Positions 60,337 through 64,000 of a stretch of DNA of 64,000 nucleotides are shown one piece after another. The position numbers were made by a program, and so were the translations under genes. The stretch is from an uncultured Polaribacter sp. Lineage in GTDB: Bacteria > Bacteroidota > Bacteroidia > Flavobacteriales > Flavobacteriaceae. The stretch lies in NCBI RefSeq assembly GCF_947501385.1, contig NZ_CANMVP010000023.1:1-64000 (forward strand), written 5' to 3'. A model generated the notes under the pieces. The model saw only the letters and a program-made list of their open reading frames with translations, did no database searches and was not told the DNA's origin. Each line of letters opens with the position of its first letter. Position 1 is the first letter of the stretch.

Positions 60337-61239
60337 TTATTTAAAATTCATTAATTCACTATCTTTTTTTGGTTCTAAACCCCAATAAGTATATTCAGAT
60401 GCTCCATCATACCATCTATATCTCGCTTGTTTAAATCTGTATAATTTAAGCACCTCTGATATTTTATTGTGAAAATCTTCTTTATTTGCATTATTCGCAA
60501 ATATTCCTCCTGCAAAATTTATATATTTTTTACCTCTTCCGTTTACTCTAACTTTAATATTACTTCTCCATAATTCTTTTCCAAATATTTTTCCATAATT
60601 AGCTCTCAATTTAGGAAATTCTATTTTCTGGAGTTTAACAACCCTTCTTTTCAAGTCAGCTGTTAGCTTTTTAATATCTTTTGATTCGTACTTTTCACTT
60701 TCTTCAATTATATTCGCCCAAGCTCCAAATAACACCAACTCTAGCTGTATTGAATCAATTGAACCTCTGTAAGAAGAAAAATCAACTCCTTTTTTAATAG
60801 ATGAAATTTCTCTTTCAAGTTGTTCTTTTTGGTTTAATATATTTGCCTCTCTCTCAACTTTTTCAAATTCTAGTTTTTTATTTTCTTTTTCCTCTTCTTG
60901 TATCGTAATTAAACTATCGGCTTTATTTATAATTTTTCTAGCCTTGCTGTAAAGACTATCTGATTCTTTTATTTGAGAAAGATTTAACTTTGCCTTTAAA
61001 TATTTTCCATTATCAAGATAATTTCTAGATTCCATAATTTTATCTATATTAGTTTGACTTGGAATCGTAATTACAAAGAAAATCCATAAAATAAAATTAA
61101 TTACAAACCAAAACCCAAAAACTTTTAACCTTGTGGGATTTTTACTCCATCTCAAAATAAACAAAGGATTAATCATTCCGATAATAAGAAAAATAAACGC
61201 TACTCCAATCAGTAAAAAAAATAATACAGCTAAAAACAT
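60337..61239 (-). CDS. Membrane protein with two N-terminal helices and a coiled coil, unknown
   Basis: The 300-residue protein has two membrane helices (about residues 2-25 and 41-60), a TPR-like segment (MESRNYLDNGKYLKAKLNLS), a charged coiled coil of about 105-150 (EEEKENKKLEFEKVEREANI) and a globular C-terminal domain with RANYGKIFGKELWRSNIKV and YRWYDGASEYTYWGL. No family is recognised. It heads a two-gene unit with the PH-domain protein, and its start is 51 bp from the palindrome at 61290. It may anchor the PH protein at the membrane. Confidence 0.7.
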   Translation of the reverse strand: MFLAVLFFLLIGVAFIFLIIGMINPLFILRWSKNPTRLKVFGFWFVINFILWIFFVITIPSQTNIDKIMESRNYLDNGKYLKAKLNLSQIKESDSLYSKARKIINKADSLITIQEEEKENKKLEFEKVEREANILNQKEQLEREISSIKKGVDFSSYRGSIDSIQLELVLFGAWANIIEESEKYESKDIKKLTADLKRRVVKLQKIEFPKLRANYGKIFGKELWRSNIKVRVNGRGKKYINFAGGIFANNANKEDFHNKISEVLKLYRFKQARYRWYDGASEYTYWGLEPKKDSELMNFK

Positions 61240-61289
61240 ATTTATATTTTTGAAATATCATCAAAACTAACTCATCAAAACAAAAAAAG

Positions 61290-61307
61290 TTTACGGAAAC
61301 CCGTAGT
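61290..61307 (-). promoter_or_regulatory. Putative operator 3 (same palindrome class)
   Basis: TTTACGGAAACCCGTAGT keeps the core TACGG-N4-CCGTA. It lies 51 bp upstream of the ATG at 61239, 27 bp behind the response-regulator stop codon. Confidence 0.6.
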
Positions 61308-61334
61308 CTACAAATAATAACAAAATTATTATTT

Positions 61335-62003
61335 TTAAATTAAACCAAAATCTTTGGCAATAGCCACTAAATGCGTAGGATTATTCGCATTAAAATGTTC
61401 TTTTAAAAATTTTAATCTTTTTTCTACAGCACTCACACTAGAAGGTGTTATTCCTTTTTCTTTTAATTTATCACTAATTGCTTCTTGTAAAAACCCTTTA
61501 GACAGATATTCAATCAATAAAGTATCATATGCTGTAATTTCAATCGCCTTTTTAGGATGAATGGCTTCTCTTAAGTCTTCTGAAATATAAAAATCTTCTT
61601 TAGCATAGATGTGTTCTATTGCTTTTTTCAATTCTTTTTGCCCGTTTCTATTCTTCCAAACATATCCATTAATTTGTAAGTTTTTATATAAATTCTGAAT
61701 TCTAAATGGTTTGTCTTCCACAGAGAAAACAATTATTTTTAAATCAGGGAAATCTTCTCTAACTTTTTCGATTAATGCTTCTCCTGAAGTTATGTCTTGT
61801 TTGTGATGATCTGCTACAAAGGACAAATCAGAGATCAATAAGTCGTAAGGTTTTTCTTCTAGCTTTCCTTTTTTTAATTTTAACAATGCTTCATCGCAAT
61901 AAGAAACATGTGCAATTTCAGAAATCTGCATTTCTTCTAAAGTAGCTTTCAACCCACTGTTTATAATATCGAAATCTTCAGCAATTAAAACTTTTTGAAA
62001 CAT
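61335..62003 (-). CDS. Response regulator with REC and LuxR-like HTH
   Basis: The 222-residue protein has an N-terminal receiver (VLIAEDFDIINSGL with acidic pair; phospho-acceptor Asp59 in LLISDLSF; switch Ser in IVFSVED and Lys nearby) and a C-terminal HTH from about residue 155 (DTLLIEYLSKGFLQEAISDK, and SVSAVEKRLKFLKEHF). The HTH is LuxR/NarL-like but divergent. It lies 2 bp behind the histidine kinase gene and is its obvious partner. The three palindromes at 59322, 59895 and 61290 are its candidate binding sites. Confidence 0.87.
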   Translation of the reverse strand: MFQKVLIAEDFDIINSGLKATLEEMQISEIAHVSYCDEALLKLKKGKLEEKPYDLLISDLSFVADHHKQDITSGEALIEKVREDFPDLKIIVFSVEDKPFRIQNLYKNLQINGYVWKNRNGQKELKKAIEHIYAKEDFYISEDLREAIHPKKAIEITAYDTLLIEYLSKGFLQEAISDKLKEKGITPSSVSAVEKRLKFLKEHFNANNPTHLVAIAKDFGLI

Positions 62004-62005
62004 GT

Positions 62006-63805
62006 TTATTTTTTAAAACGGATTGTTATTTTACAACCTTTTATTGGTTGCTGTTCAAAATTAAGAGTTCCGCCAATAGATTTTATACGGGTTTCCATAT
62101 TTTTAAGTCCGTTTTTTAAAACTACAGTAGAATTTGCAAAACCTACTCCGTTATCTGTGTAAACAATCTCGTTAAACTTTTTTATTTTTTTGCAAGAAAT
62201 CAATACTAAAGAAGCCTTACTATGCTTTTTCATATTTACAAAAAGCTCATTAAAAACTCTATACAGTTCAACTTGCGTCTCTTCTTTTAAAGTATTTAAT
62301 TCTAAAATCGGCACATCTTTTAGAATAATTTTACAAGTATAAGAATTATAACTAGTTATCAATCCTTTAAAATAACTTTCAAATTTAGCCCCTGTTTCTA
62401 TAGCATCGTTTTCATGAGAAATTTTACGAGTTTGTAAGTATATTTTATCTAAATCGTTTACAACTTCTTCTGTTTCAAATTTTGGATTTAGAACTTTTGT
62501 AATCACATTATAAATACCATTTCCTAATTCGTCATGTAATCTTTTTGCAATTCTAGTTTCCGTCTTATAGTTTTCCTGTAAGATTCGCTTTTTGTGCTGT
62601 TGTTTTCTTCTATGGATATAAAAAATAAAAACAGAAGTAAGTAAAATTACAAGTATTAAAATATTCTTCTTTTGACTATTTTCTTGTTCGGCAATCAATT
62701 TATTTTCAGTCGCTAGGTTTTTAAACTTTAGCTTTTGCTTTTCTTCCTCTTCGTAATTGTACTTAATTTTGGCGAATTTGTATTGCCTTTGGGTATTTGC
62801 CTTTTGAAGAGAATCTCTTAAACGAATACTTTCTTGATAATATTTAATTGATTTTTGAGGTTTTTGAAGTGCTACAATTTTGTCTATAGATTCTAATTGA
62901 CCTGTAACGCTTTTTTGGTTTTTGGAGATTTGATAAGCTTTTTCAGCATAAAATAAAGATTGATTTTTATTTATTTTTTTATAATAATCTGATAAATGAG
63001 AATAGCTTGCAATTAATCCGTAATTATCTTTTTCATTTTTTCTGATTTCTTCAGCTAATAACAAATCTTTTAAAATGTTTTCTTTTGAATTATTTAACCA
63101 CTTTATATGAGCTAAATTATCTATTATTCTTGCCTTCGTTTTTTGGATTTTAATTGAATCTTTTAAGAGATTTTCTAAAATTGAAATTGATTTATAATAA
63201 TCTTTTAAGTCTTTATAAGTTACAGAAAGATTGCTCCAATATAAAATTTTTGAACTTTTCTTTCCTGAAAAATTAATAGCTTTTGTATAATATGAAATAG
63301 CATCTTTATATAAAAAACGTTTTTTTGAATTAATCGCTAAACAGTTATAAGCAGAAGCAATAGTATTTATTCTTTTACCGTTTAAATATTTTATCGATTC
63401 TACAGCTATTGAATCACTTGCTGAATAACTTCCAAAATCTGATTCTATTATAGCTATATTTAATAAAATTCTACCAAGTTGAGCACTATCTTTTTGCTGA
63501 TGATATAAATGTTTTGATTTATTGTAATAATAAAAAGCACTGTCTTTAAAATTTAATTTTCTTTGAAATTCTGCAATTTTAGAAAATGATTTTGCTTGCT
63601 GATTTATATTTCCATCTTTTAATCCTTTTGCAAGTAATTTTCTAGAATAAAATAAAGCTTTATTATGATTGTTTCGTTTACTATAAAAGCTAACTTTTTT
63701 ATAAATACTATCATAAGGAATTTGATGCTCTTTATTTTGGAATGAAAAAGTAGTTGTCTTTAAAAATAAAATTGCAAAAAAGAGGAATAAAGTTTTAACT
63801 TTCAT
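62006..63805 (-). CDS. TPR-containing sensor histidine kinase, HisKA_3 type
   Basis: The 599-residue protein has a signal peptide (about 1-22), a periplasmic TPR array (about 30-350, e.g. ALFYSRKLLAKGLKDGNINQ), one membrane helix (KKNILILVILLTSVFIFYIH, about 375), a HisKA_3 dimerisation helix with the phospho-acceptor His in AKRLHDELGNGIYN (near residue 420) and a HATPase with N box FNELFVNMKKHSK, G box YTDNGVGFA and ending GTLNFEQQPIKGCKITIRF. It should sense a periplasmic signal, probably through protein contact, and phosphorylate the downstream regulator. It heads this two-gene unit. Confidence 0.92.
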   Translation of the reverse strand: MKVKTLFLFFAILFLKTTTFSFQNKEHQIPYDSIYKKVSFYSKRNNHNKALFYSRKLLAKGLKDGNINQQAKSFSKIAEFQRKLNFKDSAFYYYNKSKHLYHQQKDSAQLGRILLNIAIIESDFGSYSASDSIAVESIKYLNGKRINTIASAYNCLAINSKKRFLYKDAISYYTKAINFSGKKSSKILYWSNLSVTYKDLKDYYKSISILENLLKDSIKIQKTKARIIDNLAHIKWLNNSKENILKDLLLAEEIRKNEKDNYGLIASYSHLSDYYKKINKNQSLFYAEKAYQISKNQKSVTGQLESIDKIVALQKPQKSIKYYQESIRLRDSLQKANTQRQYKFAKIKYNYEEEEKQKLKFKNLATENKLIAEQENSQKKNILILVILLTSVFIFYIHRRKQQHKKRILQENYKTETRIAKRLHDELGNGIYNVITKVLNPKFETEEVVNDLDKIYLQTRKISHENDAIETGAKFESYFKGLITSYNSYTCKIILKDVPILELNTLKEETQVELYRVFNELFVNMKKHSKASLVLISCKKIKKFNEIVYTDNGVGFANSTVVLKNGLKNMETRIKSIGGTLNFEQQPIKGCKITIRFKK

Positions 63806-63839
63806 TCCTCTAAAATACTATAATTATTTGTTTGAAGAA

Positions 63840-64000
63840 TTAACTTCCTCCACCTGTTGTTTCTGGGTCATCATCGTCATCATCTGGATCCTGACCTTCC
63901 TCTCCTTCCGTTGCTAAAATCTCCAACTTTTCAGTATCATCTTCTAACTCTGTACAAGATGTAAAAACTCCGTTTGCAAATAATATTGCCAATGCTAAAA
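63840..64000 (-). CDS. Partial lipoprotein with Asp-rich tail (5' end beyond the window)
   Basis: The last 53 codons of a minus-strand gene are visible, from LALAILFANGVFTSCTELED (lipobox FTSC) through an acidic stretch of Asp residues to PETTGGGS and the stop. Only the first few residues are missing. It lies 34 bp upstream of the histidine kinase gene and may be co-transcribed with it. Small lipoproteins with such acidic tails are common in Flavobacteriia; function unknown. Confidence 0.75.
   Translation of the reverse strand, partial: LALAILFANGVFTSCTELEDDTEKLEILATEGEEGQDPDDDDDDPETTGGGS

Overview
The window comes from a low-GC, marine-type member of the Bacteroidota, most likely Flavobacteriaceae (Polaribacter or a close relative; the genus is an inference). 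The evidence is a large adhesin with a type IX secretion (T9SS) sorting tail, a TonB-dependent receptor next to a DUF4249 lipoprotein, a monomeric isocitrate dehydrogenase, 7TM-DISM/LuxR regulators, the murQ-DUF6095-DUF6695 trio, no visible Shine-Dalgarno sequences, and repeated TAnnTTTG -7 promoter boxes, some of them 4-5 nt before the start codon. No rRNA, tRNA, CRISPR array, prophage or insertion sequence was seen.

Layout. 0-3.4 kb: an acetyltransferase, mltG, a heptamer tandem repeat, a DUF2279 gene broken by one in-frame TGA, and a lysozyme-like secreted protein. 3.5-6.8 kb: an RsmI-type methylase, a tyrosine phosphatase and dnaA (minus strand) with DnaA-box-like sites upstream, then a YbgC-type thioesterase. 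6.7-10.5 kb: a 49-residue membrane protein, an lpxD paralogue, a HemG-like flavodoxin with a CPBP protease, and yigZ; copies of the yigZ 3' end lie behind both inserted units. 10.8-13.8 kb: the operon LEA14 lipoprotein-ribD-HAD-EamA. 13.8-16.7 kb: acetyltransferase, cardiolipin synthase, and a prmC carrying an in-frame REP-like element. 16.9-24.4 kb: a 7TM-LuxR regulator, a small secreted protein and a 1777-residue adhesin; the regulator gene and the adhesin operon share an upstream motif. 24.5-29.8 kb: a COG2509 flavoprotein, the RimK cluster (retropepsin-like protease, RimK, AstE/ASPA-like deacylase) and a frameshifted TonB-like gene.

30.2-32.5 kb is a chaperone block (Hsp20, lipoprotein, CbpA, CbpM). 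32.6-35.3 kb holds trmD, a GT39 glycosyltransferase and rplS. After a 650-bp non-coding stretch come icd (36-38.2 kb), an HlyD/FtsX/TolC export operon with no ATPase gene (38.3-42.4 kb), and a TonB receptor with DUF4249 (42.5-45.7 kb). 45.8-47.8 kb is the murQ group. 48-56 kb combines a secreted dikinase with glucan-water-dikinase-like domain order, two class-A-beta-lactamase-fold serine hydrolases and an ATP/ADP-translocase-like transporter with a HEAT tail. 56.7-57.8 kb is a secreted protein with a very basic repetitive tail behind a sigma-54-like promoter. 58-64 kb is a minus-strand block of small or orphan genes upstream of a TPR histidine kinase/response regulator pair; three transcription units there each carry a TACGG-N4-CCGTA-type palindrome 45-51 bp before the start codon.

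The two most promising new-biology candidates are (1) the putative regulon of the 61.3-63.8 kb two-component system, marked by those palindromes, and (2) the secreted dikinase beside a nucleotide-translocase-like protein, which could supply the nucleotide a periplasmic kinase would need. Both are inferences from sequence and context.
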